From assembly GCF_023343835.1 (NCBI RefSeq), contig NC_064438.1, positions 59,296,578 to 59,360,577 of the forward strand: a stretch of 64,000 bases of DNA, given 5' to 3'. Shown here in pieces: positions 1-11,932 of the stretch. The stretch's first letter is position 1, and each line of letters begins with the position of its first letter. This DNA comes from Lagopus muta. Its lineage: Eukaryota > Chordata > Aves > Galliformes > Phasianidae. The position numbers and the translations under genes are program-made. The notes beneath the pieces were generated by a model that saw only the letters and a list, made by a program, of their open reading frames with translations, was not told where the DNA came from and did not search any database.

Positions 1-2868
1 CACGCTGCAGAACAGCACTCCTAAAGACACCAGAGATCAGTGACAAGCACCAGGGGTTGTCGATGTATGCTGTGCCTCTGTGCTGCAGGAGAGCAATGTC
101 TGAGAACAGCTGCACCAACAGCACCTCAAATCAGAAAACTGTGACCTCCCCTCCATCAGATGTTAGACAAAACTCAAGCAAGTCTCCGAAGATATCTTTG
201 GGGATTGCAGTACAGCCCAAAATCTCCAACAGCAGGACTTGCATATGAAAAGAAAGGGTCAGCTCTTAAATGTCACAGGTTCTCTCCCTTCTGCAGCACA
301 GTGAAAGCAAGCATCCTGCCCAGACAGCACAGACCTTGCCCAGCAAAGCAAAGCCCTCCGGCACAGACAGGGGCTGGGGGCTCCAGAGAGCAGCGATTCG
401 CAGCGCCAGCCCAGCCAGCTTAGCTCCTGCCAGGGAGAGAGAAAGCAGTCACCTCCTCCACAGCAGCAAGAGTTCCTGCATACTGACCCACACTGACAAA
501 ACTGAGAAGAATCAAAGCCCAAAGGGCACTCCAGTGCTGCATGCCAACGTTTGCTTTACAGCCATGCCCACTGCTTGCAGAGATGCGTTGCAGCACTCCT
601 GAGCCCTGCTGTGGGAGTTGCCCACATACCATTCCCAGGGGACTCCCAGGCTGAAAATCAAGGAGGAATACCAGAACAGTGCCACAAGCAGTGAAGGTTT
701 GCACCAAGGAGGCTGCTGTTCTACCCTGCTACCAACCAAAGTCACACTCTGGCTTCTTCCAAGGGAAGGTCCTTCTTGCTGTGTCACTGCAATGAGACGT
801 GAAAGTTGCATCTTCTGGGAAAGCTGTGACACAGCAAGAACCCATGGCAGCCTTGATTTTGCAGAGACACCAGGGGATATGGGGCACTCTGCCAATGAAG
901 TCAGCCCCCGGCTTGTTTCCTTTTGCTGAGCACCATGCTTTGCTATCAGCACTGCACTGCTTTGCTGGCGCCCACAGGAGCTCCCTGGGTGCCATCAGGA
1001 GCATAGAGGGTTCCATCACCTCACAAACCCAGCTCCACAACTGGGACTTTGCAGTGGTACATCCAGAGCGTCTGCCAACGTCCAACCCAGTCAACACAAC
1101 AGACAGTTTCAGGAGGATTAAGGGGCTTTCAACTTACTTCATGGAAAATTTTAAGTCTTGAAATGTTACCCCTAAGGCTTTATTAATTCATACAGAACTT
1201 CATATAATCCTCACAGATTGATTTAGAGGTGACAACTCAGTCTGTATCTACTTCAGGGACTACTTCTCATAGACAGCATTAACAACACAGCTGGAAGCAG
1301 CTAAATCCATCAGTTACACTGAGGAAATGGTTGTACCGAGCACCGACTGTGCTCAGGGAAAGACCATTCCTACTCCAAATTGCTCACCATCTAACTCAAA
1401 TCAGGTAGAAAGCAATGCAGTTTATCAGCTTGTAACTCATGTATTGACTCGAAAGATTGTGCATTAAGTAACCCCTTAGAATATCTGACCTTTTTCCATA
1501 GTACTTTTTCAAATAATTTTAATAAACAAAAAAATAATGCAAACTGCTACCTGGCATAACCATAAGGAGAAGCAGTTTTGTCATGTCCAAAGTCACCAGA
1601 TGTCTCAGAAAGTAGCAACAGAAGCAGGGGAAACAACACTGAGCTCAGCTATCATAGACAAGGCTGAAAGAGTTTACAGAGAGGTAAACAAGAACTTCAT
1701 TACGGCAAGAGTGCTGGAATTACTGGTGTGTGTGACCTGCCAAGGAAGAAAGAACAGACTGGAATCTCCACTCACCACCCAGGATGCCTGCTGGTTGAAC
1801 TGTGGGGATTCAGCTCTGCAACATCTCACTATTAGATACATCGCATCTACACTTAATCCACTAGCCCAGTTTGTCACACAGTAAAGTTTGCCAGTGATAA
1901 ATGAGTAGAGAACGATCCCCTATTGTACATCTCAGCCATTTCCATAGCAATTATTGGTAGTAATGTTGCTGGATCACTAAATCCCAGGAAACAACAGAAG
2001 ACCCAAGGGCCCATTTCTTTACTGCTGTTGTGACACAACAGTTCTAAGCCCCACCAAAATAATGTTATTTCCCATCTATGGCTGCAAAGAGGCCCCTGCA
2101 AACCAGGATACTGGGGAAATAACAGGAGAATGCACCAACCCCCCCAGCCTCAGGGCTGCCTCTTCCACAAAGCAACCCAACAGTCCAAGAGGTTTTGGAG
2201 TAAAGACCCCAAGCAGTAGCTGTGCCCAAGAGCAAACTGCAACCCTGGTTAATCACAGCCTTTTTTTTAAGACCTGCTTCTTCTTTCTAGTCAGTTTGCT
2301 GGGCTTTAACTTTCACTGTCTGACTTTCACCAGACTTTCTTTCTGCTAGATTAAAAGAGCTGTTAAAATATGTTTTTATTCCTAGCTGCCAGCTCTGCAA
2401 AGCTTTGACAGTTGGGCCACATTTCTTCCTGTGGGTGGGGGAAGCTCCAAATAATACACCTCACACTGTCACCTCAATCTTTAGTGACACCTGTGCAAGC
2501 AAAATGCCGTCAAAGGAATCACTAAACTAGAACTAAATGGACAAGCAATTGGAAACAACTGCAGTAAAGATGCAGGTGGAGACACTGCAGCTCAGTTCAC
2601 ACCACGTGGAGCATTGCTGTTTCCTGTGGGCAGAGGTTGACCCCCACCTCACCCCGATCTCCTGTCAGGGATTTGCTGGGAGCAATGAGGTCTCTCTTCC
2701 CTGTCCATGTATGAAAGAATGCACGCAAAGGCCTCCTAGCAGCTTTTTCTCAATTCCTTTTATTTCTTTGCTTTCTATTAGTTTTCTGGTCCCGTTCAAG
2801 TTGTGCACAAGCTAAGTCAGAAGATAACTGTGGGGCTTTTTTTTCCTAATTACATCCTATACCAGTAC
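1..2868. other. Noncoding, no recognisable feature
   Basis: Open frames here are short, overlap on both strands and match no family I know. CpG is rare. No CR1 end, LTR or RNA gene was seen. If the LRFN5 terminal exon lies further left, this and the sequence up to 27.4 kb is intronic for the spliced form. Confidence 0.5.
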
Positions 2869-2950
2869 AGGAGCCAGTAGTGGGACCAGTGCTATTCAAT
2901 ATATTCATCAACAGCTTGGATGAGAGAACAGAGCCCAGTCAGTGCACGGC
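2869..2950 (+). mobile_element. CR1 LINE fragment, reverse-transcriptase piece
   Basis: The plus strand reads GPVLFNIFINSLDE, the conserved reverse-transcriptase stretch of CR1 ORF2 (typical form VLFNIFINDLDE). Only about 80 bases are recognisable and the reading frame decays on both sides. It is a dead 5'-truncated remnant. Confidence 0.75.
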
Positions 2951-5688
2951 TCACCTGCAAGCAGTGTGGTCCTCATGTGCCTCTCGTGGGAGGCTGAGGT
3001 GCCGGGAGCCTCGAGCTGCCCAGGAGCCGTCTGTGCTGCACTTCATCTGTTTGGAGGATACACAAGCGGTGGCACAGATCGTGCTAAGTCTCTTAGCTTG
3101 GCAAGCTGCCTGTCACACAACACATGAGCAGGTAATGCCACAGACACACAGCTGCTCGTCAGGCTCTTGGAAATCCCAACTCCTGATGATTAAACAGAGG
3201 GTTCTCACGTGAGGGGTGATGCTATTGCCAGCACACTCCAAGGTCAGGGCAGAGGATGTATTCCTCCTGCTCTGTTCCCACTGGGTGCCAGCAGCACCAC
3301 GCATCCTGCAAGCAGCAGTCAGCTTTGTGGTGCACTTCATGCTTCTAGCTGTGATCTGCATGGTTGTTTTTTCTTCCTAGATGTTATACCCAATGCTATG
3401 TATGGCTTTCTTTGGATTTAGTAATCATTAAAGCAAGCTTTATGTCATTTTCACATTTCTGTTATAATTCATGTTATTGAAGTACAGAGCAAAAATATAC
3501 AGCTGAGCCCAACAGGCAGAAGTCTGTAAGAAACTCAGCACGTAAAGAGAAAGTCAACACCAGAAACCTCATCCAGGTTTCAGAGACAAACACAGGGAGT
3601 GCTTTGACTGGGATTAAGAACATTCCAATGACTTCTGGTGTGAGCTGGGCTCCGCTGCAGCGGGTGAAGCACACAAAAATACATGTATGTAACATGGTCT
3701 GTCTGCAGTGTGCTGTAATTAAAAATTAATAAAATGTGAAAGACAAAACCCTTAGCATTTCTATCCACAGGTGGGAAAAGGAAACCCAAGAAAATGAAGT
3801 TTGTCCAGGGCAACCAGTGTTCTTCCTCTATCTCAGAGCATAACTCCATGTTCCCCCACATCCCACCTCCAGTCCCACCATCCACAGTGCTGGGGCTGTG
3901 CAGTTTTGCAGGGCAGCACGTCCCACACAGGGACACACAACAAAATATGGTTGCAGAGCTCTTTGCAGGGCTCTGGAAAACCCTTCAATTCTCCTGTGAT
4001 TCATATGCAGTGTTCCTTTGCTAAAGATGTATTTGCTTTCTTTGTGAAGATTCACAAGAGCAAAACTGATGCCAAAAACAATTCAAACAGCAGATCCCTC
4101 TGTGCTCCAGACAAAGTGGGGGCAGGCCCCTGCATTTGGGAGAAGGGGCCTCCAGGCAAATAAACAAACCTACATGTTAAAGAGCAGCATATGTGCCAAG
4201 AAGGCACAACAGGATGTTCCTCAACATCAGTACCATGCAAAGGTAAATTGAGGGACCACCAAGGAACCGATTCAGTACCTGGTGCAGAGGCAGTGTGGCA
4301 AACATATCAGTATATACAGCATTAGATTTCCTGGAAATTGATGGGCAATTCTTGGAAATCACATAAATATTCTTTTTTTAATGTCTATAATGAGTATGCT
4401 TTTGTCCCTTGGCATGTATGCCAGGAGGAGAAATCCCCTGTGCACCCAGCACTGCAGTACACTCATGTCAGCTTTCTGAACTATCATTTGGTTTGGAGAA
4501 TTTTCTTGGCTACAGTTTTCAGTAACAAGGGCAAAACCTGCCTGTGTCAGCAGGGGTTAGCACAGCCCTGCAGGGGCATAAGGCCGGGCAGAGATTCCTT
4601 TCCCTGTCTGCACAGTGCACTATGCCAGCATCCCAGAAAACCAATTATTTTTAAGAAATGCTCTGCTCTGGTTGTCTGTGCAGAACAACAGCCGTGCAGC
4701 ATCACTGTGGTAAGTTTTGTCTGGATGCTTTTCCACAAAGGAAAGACATTACTCTGTAAGAACACTTGAAATGCAAGCCATGGCCCCAAAGCAGCACTCC
4801 AGGGTCCCCTCTGCGGAAGCATTTATATGAAAGAATCCAACACCGGGCTCCCTCTGGAAGTGCATTCACTGAGGAGAGTGCCTCACTTAACAGAAGTCAG
4901 CTGGAGACCAGATCCCTGTGCACAGACTCTGAGCTCAGAGTCTATTGCTTTGTAATGGCACTGCATTAGGTGGCTTTGCTTTGCTTTCCTTTTCTGTTTT
5001 GCACTTGCTGTTTCCTACTACTCTGAAAAAAAACCAAAAAAAACAAAAAAACCACAGACTGATTCTTTCCTTCGCTTTCAGGGATGCAGAAATCACACTT
5101 TTCTAACTCTTATTCTGGTGTGAGCCTATTGCATGGCCTTAGCATTGAGCTGTGTGCCAGTCCTGGCAAAAGGAAACAAGTCACAGTAATGTAGAAAGCG
5201 TTCATTATTCTTTCACCCGTGCTTTGGCTAATACACCTCCCAAAATTAGCCAAGTTTCTTTTAAATTGTAACTGAAAATAAATCAATTTTCTTTTGCTCT
5301 ATTCTCTGTACACCCAAAGGCACCCACAGGGCAATGTCTGCTTCCTGTATTTTAATTTTACCACAAATATTATAGCATCATAAATTCACTTCCAAAGAAG
5401 TAAAATCCATCAGTGCGCAACCATTCCTCCCACACCCAACCCCCCCTTGGCACAGGAGCCCAGCACACAGGCGGCCCTCAGCAGCACACCTCAGTCCCTC
5501 CCTAGGCTTCAGCTGAGCTGTTTTCAGATGCACAATGCCAAAGTATCATCTTGTGATGCTTGCTGAGAACACACACAGCAGCACTGCGCACCGAGCTGCT
5601 GCTACATCCCACACCGGTTGGCAGCATGCATTGAGCAGAGCTGGGCTCAGTGTGTGCACAGAGGACAACTGCCAGGAGCAGCCCTTTT

Positions 5689-5709
5689 AAAAAAAAAAAA
5701 AAAAAAAAA
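5689..5709. repeat. Poly(A) run
   Basis: About 21 consecutive A residues, followed by CACAACAAAC. It could be a simple expansion or the tail of a very old retrocopy; no source gene is visible to its left. Confidence 0.8.
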
Positions 5710-7489
5710 CACAACAAACTCATGTCAGCCTGTATAGCACCATTTCTAGATAATCAGAACACATTTCAGCCACTGCCCATCAGCCCTCAATGCAATTAAT
5801 GAGTCTCTCCTGTAGCATCAGCAAGTTAAGGAGAGCGCATCCATCAGCTGTGAGCTGAGGCACAGTGCCTGCCCTGGGGCCACACTCTGCAAGGAGACAA
5901 GAAGGCTATAAAATAACAAATTTATATGAATTTGCAGCATTTCTCTCAAGGAATTAAATAATATAGAAGTGCTATGAGATTTCCCACGATGAGGTATCTC
6001 AGCTCACTAAACCATTCCTGTTCCACAATACGTGGTTATTGGAACTTTGCAGTCAGCACGCAGTAAACCAAAGGACCTTTGCCATCAGCCTCTGTTTGCC
6101 CCACCTGCAGCATCAGCAGTACTGGAACACACCACAAATCTCTCGGAGCCCCACAGAGAGCTGGGGCCACCCAGTTCCTCAAGATCCTCTCAGCCCAAAC
6201 CTTACTCTCCACATGGGGTTTCTGCATGCTTCTCCCACCATTCACAACTGTGTCCACAGCAAAAAGAACAAGACCATGTAGCCACCAGCTTTGCCCCGCT
6301 CTCAGGTTTGCTTTCTCGTGCTAATAGCAACAGGACTTTGGCACAAGAGTGCAATCACTGCACTTCTTTCAGACGCCTGGTAACTTCCTTTATTTACCTT
6401 ACCCAAACCGTGAGATTTTGAACAAATTTAGCCAGCTACAATTTCAGGTTCAGCACCTGTAGAGTGCTACATGTCAGCACTGGAACGGCTTCTGGGGAGC
6501 AACGAGGAGCTCCCTGCAGCTGAGTGCCATCCTAGCATCACAGGATGAGGTGCAATGCCACGGGGCTGGTGGGGAGCGTCCCCATTTCCATGCATCCGCT
6601 CTCACTCCTCCCCACATCCCACTGCGTTTGGCTCACTGTCCCAGCTCCTCTGCTCCTGACAGACTGCACAGATCTGTATGTCAGCAGTCTGACAACCTGA
6701 TCATGGGTTTTGCATCAGTATGAGTGGAAAACGTTAGAGGATTTGCAAAACATCAGTTCTGTGACTGCATCTGTTGCCTGCTCTGCATCTGCTTTCCTAA
6801 CAAAAAAGCCTCCAACACAAACAGAGTACAAGAAAACTTCAATGGCAAGAAGAGCTCTGTAGGCTCTTCACAGAAGGTAATAGAAATCAGACAGCGAGGA
6901 TGATTATCCATATCCTGAGGTTTTAAAATCTGTCTTCATTGAAACGCTAAAAGGGGAATAAAAAAAAGGGGGGGCTTCAGTAAGCAAGGAAAGCAGAGTT
7001 GTCACACTAAGATCCATAAATCTCATTTTCGATGTTTATGTATTCCATGTGTGTGAATAATCACATCCAAGTGATTGCTTTTATGTGTTTGTGAAATAAT
7101 CCCAGTGAATGGACTGCAAATTACGAACCAAGGCTGCTGAGGATCCCACATAATTGGCGGCGCTGCCTCTCCCTTGGCAGAGCTGCTGCTCCGCAGCTGG
7201 CCCATTGTGCCACGTCCTGCCTCTGTTTAACTTCACAGCTCAAAACATTAATCCAGCAATTAGGAAATTAGGAGCTGCTTCTGCACCAAGAAGTGAGGAG
7301 ACAGGCTGTGCTGCAGGCAGATGACACCGCGATGATAACCATGATAACCACAGCCTCGCGTCAGCAGGAACAACGGAGGAACCCAAAACGTTAAACAGAA
7401 CTTCACAGAAATTCTGGCAGGTTACCTCACTAACAATCACATGCCATGCCTGAAACTCTGTCTTCATGTAACAGCTGAGAGTTTTCTCT

Positions 7490-7760
7490 AGAATGAAGTC
7501 AAGGACAATTAGCTGGAATCATCCTGTGAACCCTCAGAGGAAGTGTTATGGCTTCCCATAAAAGTATATCCACTGCATTCATCATACTCAAAATCTTGTT
7601 ATGGGTAAATGGGAGCACGCATCCAAGGTGTCAAGAAATTATTGCTCTTCTAATTAGTGTTTTACTGGTCTAATCAAAATACAAGAGCCAGTTGTTATTA
7701 ATCCAGTTACAACAGCACTAACACCTACATTCCAAATTAGCCAATCCTTGTTTTAAATCA
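7490..7760. promoter_or_regulatory. AT-rich candidate conserved noncoding element
   Basis: The stretch carries several homeodomain core sites (CAATTAG, TCTAATTAG, CCAATTAG-like, TTATTAAT) and no repeat signature. Such composition is typical of developmental enhancers near LRFN5-type neuronal genes, but conservation cannot be tested here. Confidence 0.2.
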
Positions 7761-8333
7761 AACGTTAAAAGCACAGCCAACCCTTCTGGCTGGGGTTCTG
7801 CAGCAGAGCTCCCAGCACCAACCCATGGGCAGGGGCACCTGAAGGGCCAGCAGCCCTTCCTGACAGCACTGGCAAGTAATTAACAGAAAGGAGCCCAGCC
7901 GATGTCGGACATTCAGGCAGCCAGCACTGAGCCATGGGGTGGTTGCTGTTCCACAGAACACGGGCTGAAGTCACCTGCACCACAGGAAGTCCATGCAAGG
8001 CTGATGCTGTGCTGCATTGCCGGTACAGAGCCCATGGCTCTACTCAGCAACAGCATATTTAAATTTAATGAGATATCGGGTAGTTAACTGTATGGAGAAA
8101 AATACCAGGAGAAGGCACCTCAAGTTACTCGGGAGCCCAGGGAAGGAGGAGACAGCCCCAGGAGTGTGGGAATCAAATGTTGTTTCGGCATTAGAATTGG
8201 GTAATACTTTTTTTTATTTCATGATCTCCACTATCATAGTTCTTTTTGGGAGTCCTTCTACTTATCTTGGGGAAGATCTCCGATTGCTTACATCACTGAT
8301 CCTCTAGACGAACCTTCCCAGGAAAGCACACTC

Positions 8334-8836
8334 TGTAGAGAGGTGTATAGATGTATATTTTGTCACACACACTGCAAGAATATCCTGCACGAGAGCAAAC
8401 CAGAGAACAGTCATGGCCTGTCCTAGGAAGCGCCTGAAGAGACATGGGAAGGCCTGACATCATCCCCAGTGCTCTTTGTTTAACGACAACTTTAAAGAAA
8501 ATCGCCATATCAATACGACAAGGAGAGCACCGAGACAGCTTGGAAACAACAGGACGGCTGCTGACTGACACCAGGTAACAAATAAATTAAATAGCAAATG
8601 TAATAGCAAATAAAGTAAATAGCAAATGTAAACCTTCTGTAAGATTGTGAACCTGGAGTACCCAGCCAGTGGGGAAACAGGGGAGGGGGGAGGCAAGGGG
8701 GAGAAAACAGGGTCTAAAGGCTGCCATGTTGTGTCCATAGGCGCTCCTGCTTGCAGGACGCCGCCATTGCAATCGCGAATAAAATCTGCTTCATCAGAGA
8801 TACCGTCCTGACAAAATTATTTGGATATTTCCAACA
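8334..8836 (+). mobile_element. Solo-LTR-like endogenous retrovirus remnant (first copy)
   Basis: The right end reads AGGCGCTCCTGCTTG, then CCATTGCAATCGC, a poly(A) signal AATAAA at 8778-8783, and an end TTTCCAACA at 8836. The same ordered blocks recur at 11.8-11.93 kb, as expected for R/U5 regions of related LTRs. The left border (TGTAGAGAGG at 8334) is a guess, and no target-site duplication or internal viral gene was found. Confidence 0.5.
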
Positions 8837-9491
8837 GGAGGAAGGAGCAGGGAGCCAGAGTGCACGCATCCACTCCATCGCAGTTCTGCAGGAACCAGAG
8901 GTGCAGCCCCAGGATGCAGCCACCTGCATCGCGGTTAGTTATGAATAACCACAGCAGGAACAACCGGCCCGGGGGGCAGGAGCCACCACCAGCCGCTGCT
9001 GCTCGCAGCACAAGCTCAGCCTCGAGCACTGCCCTCACCCTTCACCACCAGTGAGCAAAGAACACAGCATGAAGGCAGAACCTGCATCTTGAGAGCAGTA
9101 ACCAGAGCTGCGCTCAGTCACACTTATTCACCGTTAAAGTTACACTGTTTAAAAAATAGGAATTCAGAAAGCTCACGCTGCCATGTCAGTATGCAGTGCT
9201 GTATCTTACAAATAAGGCTCTTTCTGGCACCGATTAAGAGTTTCCTTTGACTTATTAAACTTTTAATCACAATGCACTTGTAGCCTCACCCCAACCACAT
9301 TGGCAGCAGCACTTCAGAGAACACACAGGCTCACCCCATCCTGAGGAAAGCTTTTGGAGCAGCGGTGTGGAGGAGCACCCCAAGTCCTGATCCCAACTTC
9401 AAACTCACCTGGAGCTACCCACAGATGTAAATACTACCCACAGTGTAAATACTAATCCTTTAAGAGAAGTGCACAGTATAGTGCTGTTGGC
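8837..9491. other. Noncoding, no recognisable feature
   Basis: Between the first LTR-like element and a CR1 end I see only short overlapping open frames and no motif that supports a gene. Confidence 0.45.
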
Positions 9492-9580
9492 ATCATAGAA
9501 TCACTGAAGTTGGAAAAGACCTCTAAGATCACCGAGTGCAACTCCAACCCACCCCACAACACCCCCTGTTCTGCCCACAA
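9492..9580 (-). mobile_element. CR1 3'-end fragment
   Basis: The stretch ATCATAGAATCACTGAAGTT, then GGAAAAGACCTCTAAGATCA and GAGTGCAACTCCAACCC, is the CR1 3' end read in antisense. The fragment is short and 5'-truncated. Confidence 0.85.
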
Positions 9581-10239
9581 AGAAGCTAAACTCTTCTGAA
9601 AGGTTCTTGGCAGCACCAAGCAAAGCATTCACAGGTAGGCCAACAGCCATAAGCAGGAAGACAAAGAAGAGCTGCACTCACCCTGCTGGTGAAGGGGCTC
9701 TCAGGCTGCACAGAACACCTCCTCAGAAAGCTGCCCAGGTCCAAGAAATTTTCCTTCTAGTGGCTGGCTCTTATATGAGCCCATGGAGGCTCCTCTCTGG
9801 GTCCGGCCGTTCTGCTCAGCTGTGGAGCACAGCTGCAAACCACGTTCCTGTGCTCGCTGGGCAGCCACAGCCCTTCACAGGTGCTCCACTGCCAGTTCAA
9901 GCCCTGACCTAAAGGTTCCCCTCCCCCTCAGTGCCGCATTTCTGCGGCTCTCAGACACCACCGAAGACAACAGCTCACAGCACCGAGATGCACGCTTGAG
10001 GGTCCGTCCGTGTTCACTGGTTCAAAACAGCTCCAAAGGGATTACAGTTGCCTTTCATTTCAGCTTGGGCTTGTGACTTTCTGTAGCACCACGCAGACCC
10101 CTTTGCCCGACTGTTTTTTCAGTTCTCCGAACACTTTCTACCGAAGGATACTCAAAACTCCACATTTTACAGCACAGTATCTGTAATTAGCAGCATTAGC
10201 GTCAAAGATTTTTGAACATAAGAAAGTACAAATGTAACC

Positions 10240-11420
10240 CATCAGAGCCGGCTGGAAGCTTTGCTCCAAACTGTGGCGGGTTGGGTTTCGCACCCGGAGC
10301 GCTTTGATCCTCCCGTCCATCCCCGTTGCTGCCAGGCTCGGTCTCCGGGCTGCGCTGGGGGAAGTTTCACTTCATCTTAGCGAAGCCGTGTAAGACAGAA
10401 GCCTACACGTGAAAAAGCACCACGGTGGTGGATTATTTGCCTAACGCGTTCCGATGGGAAAAGTGTTTGCAATGACTTCGGCATCAGTGAGCACAGCAGT
10501 GGGAAAGCTCAGGGAGCTGAACGCGGGGCCAGACGGGGAGAGGAACAAGGCAGATTCGTCTAAAACAGAACTCAGACGGGCTGGGTACCCTGCTCGTGAA
10601 ACAGCCCCGATCATCGTCTGGGGACGCTCCAAGAACTGCGCGAAAATACACAAAATAGTGCTTCTCATGTAAATCTCCCTTTTCTCCCCGCCTCATTGAT
10701 TCTGAATAGGGCGTAAGGATGAGTAATGCTGAGACGCACTTAAAGCAAAGGGAGCTATCCCAGGAAAGAGGAACTAAATGACCGGGGGATGGAGAGCCGT
10801 TAAAGAAGACAGTTTTCTTTTTCACATCAAACACAGATGATCTGGAAAAGCAGAAAGAAGCACCGGTTCCTCCCACTTTATTATTTCTTAAACACAGTTA
10901 TTGCTTCAAGCACGGGTTCGCAGCTGGGGAGAAGGAAGAGAGGCGAAGCGAATAGCAGCGGGATGAGCAGCAGCCTATTTAACGGCAATTATCAGCGAAC
11001 AAACAGCCGGGCGAGGCTGGAGCCGGACGCGTGGATCTGACGTGGATCTGCTGCCCCGGGGGGAACCTCTGGGCCGGGGGGCTCGGGCTGCGCTGCGGCA
11101 CCGATGGGGCTGCACGGGTCGCCCCTCGGGCAGGAATGCTTTTGCCTGGCTCTAGAAAGAACACGGCCCGGCTATTTCACAGTGCAAGCGCGATCCACCA
11201 GAAATAAACTTGCTCCATGCCTAGTTTCTCCTCACCAAAAATCCCAGCATGGAATCCTCCACCACCTCCAGCCAGACCCGCTCTGTTCTCACTGATGTCA
11301 CTTTTTGGAAGGCACCGCAGGGTTTGGTTCCCCGGGGAGGAGCGATGCACAGACCCTGCCCCGACTGAGCCGCCCCACCGCTACCCCGGCTCCACTGCGG
11401 GCAGTGCTGTGGTGTGGGAG
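10240..11420. promoter_or_regulatory. CpG-rich block, island-like, with no known gene
   Basis: CpG is rare over most of the window but dense here. By eye there are about 20 CpG in 10901-11130 alone, including CGGACGCGTGG, CCCCGGGG and several GCGxxG sites. Further CpG clusters lie at 10260-10360, 10440-10620 and 11290-11400. Bird CpG islands usually mark promoters. No open frame in it has a recognisable product, so if it is a promoter it could serve a noncoding RNA or an unannotated LRFN5 transcript. Confidence 0.4.
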
Positions 11421-11445
11421 ATGGCACTGATTTTGTAGAATAGAA

Positions 11446-11932
11446 TGTTGTACACACCTCAGGGCCCTTGACATAAAATAGGCCTCTGTGGTTAAACAGA
11501 CTATGTGTATTTTTGAGAGAGGAGACTGGCTGGGTGTTAATCTGTGCGCTATCATGCCTTGGGGAGATCACTGGAGGGAGGATGGGCAGCCAAAGGGAAA
11601 GGCTGCGAGACACATCCGCACCCAGAGCTGCGTAAGAAGCAGCAAACCGATCTGGCAGATTTATGGCACGAGACACTGGCTTGGCAACCAATATGTGGAT
11701 TCTGCTTACTTAGAGAAACAAAGAGAGATGGACTTCGTCAACTACCTGGGGATGTGTGCACCAAGAAGTGAACCCGGCAGCAGGGGAGGGACTCGGCAGC
11801 GAGAACTAGGAGATAGAAGAGCTCGTTTTTCTCACAGCAGGCGCTCCTGCTTGTACCCACCACTGCAATCGCAAATTAAAACTTTTTCACAAAAGATCCG
11901 GTCTCTGAAAAATCCTCTGAGGCATTCCTCAC
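11446..11932 (+). mobile_element. Solo-LTR-like endogenous retrovirus remnant (second copy)
   Basis: It shares the right-end order with the first copy: AGGCGCTCCTGCTTG, CACTGCAATCGC, a poly(A) signal ATTAAA at 11875-11880, then AGATCCGGTCTCTGAAAAAT and an end CATTCCTCACA. The left border TGTTGTACAC is a guess, giving about 487 bp. The U3-like part differs strongly from the first copy, so they are related but distinct families. No internal genes or target duplication were seen. Confidence 0.5.

Larger units (their letters stand above)
2951..8333. other. Noncoding unique sequence
   Basis: No gene or clear transposon end was found. A homopolymer A run is at 5689-5709 and an A-rich C/A stretch near 5026-5053. 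The part from about 7490 to 7760 is AT-rich with homeodomain-core-like motifs and is listed separately. Confidence 0.5.

Noticed and set aside
2980..3015. GGGAGGCTGAGGTGCCGGGA, reminiscent of a primate Alu
   Set aside because: Only a short chance match. No Alu body follows and the rest of the window is avian.
8334..11932. A single provirus bounded by two LTRs
   Set aside because: The left parts of the two LTR-like elements differ too much, a CR1 fragment and a CpG-rich block lie between them, and no viral coding remnant was seen.
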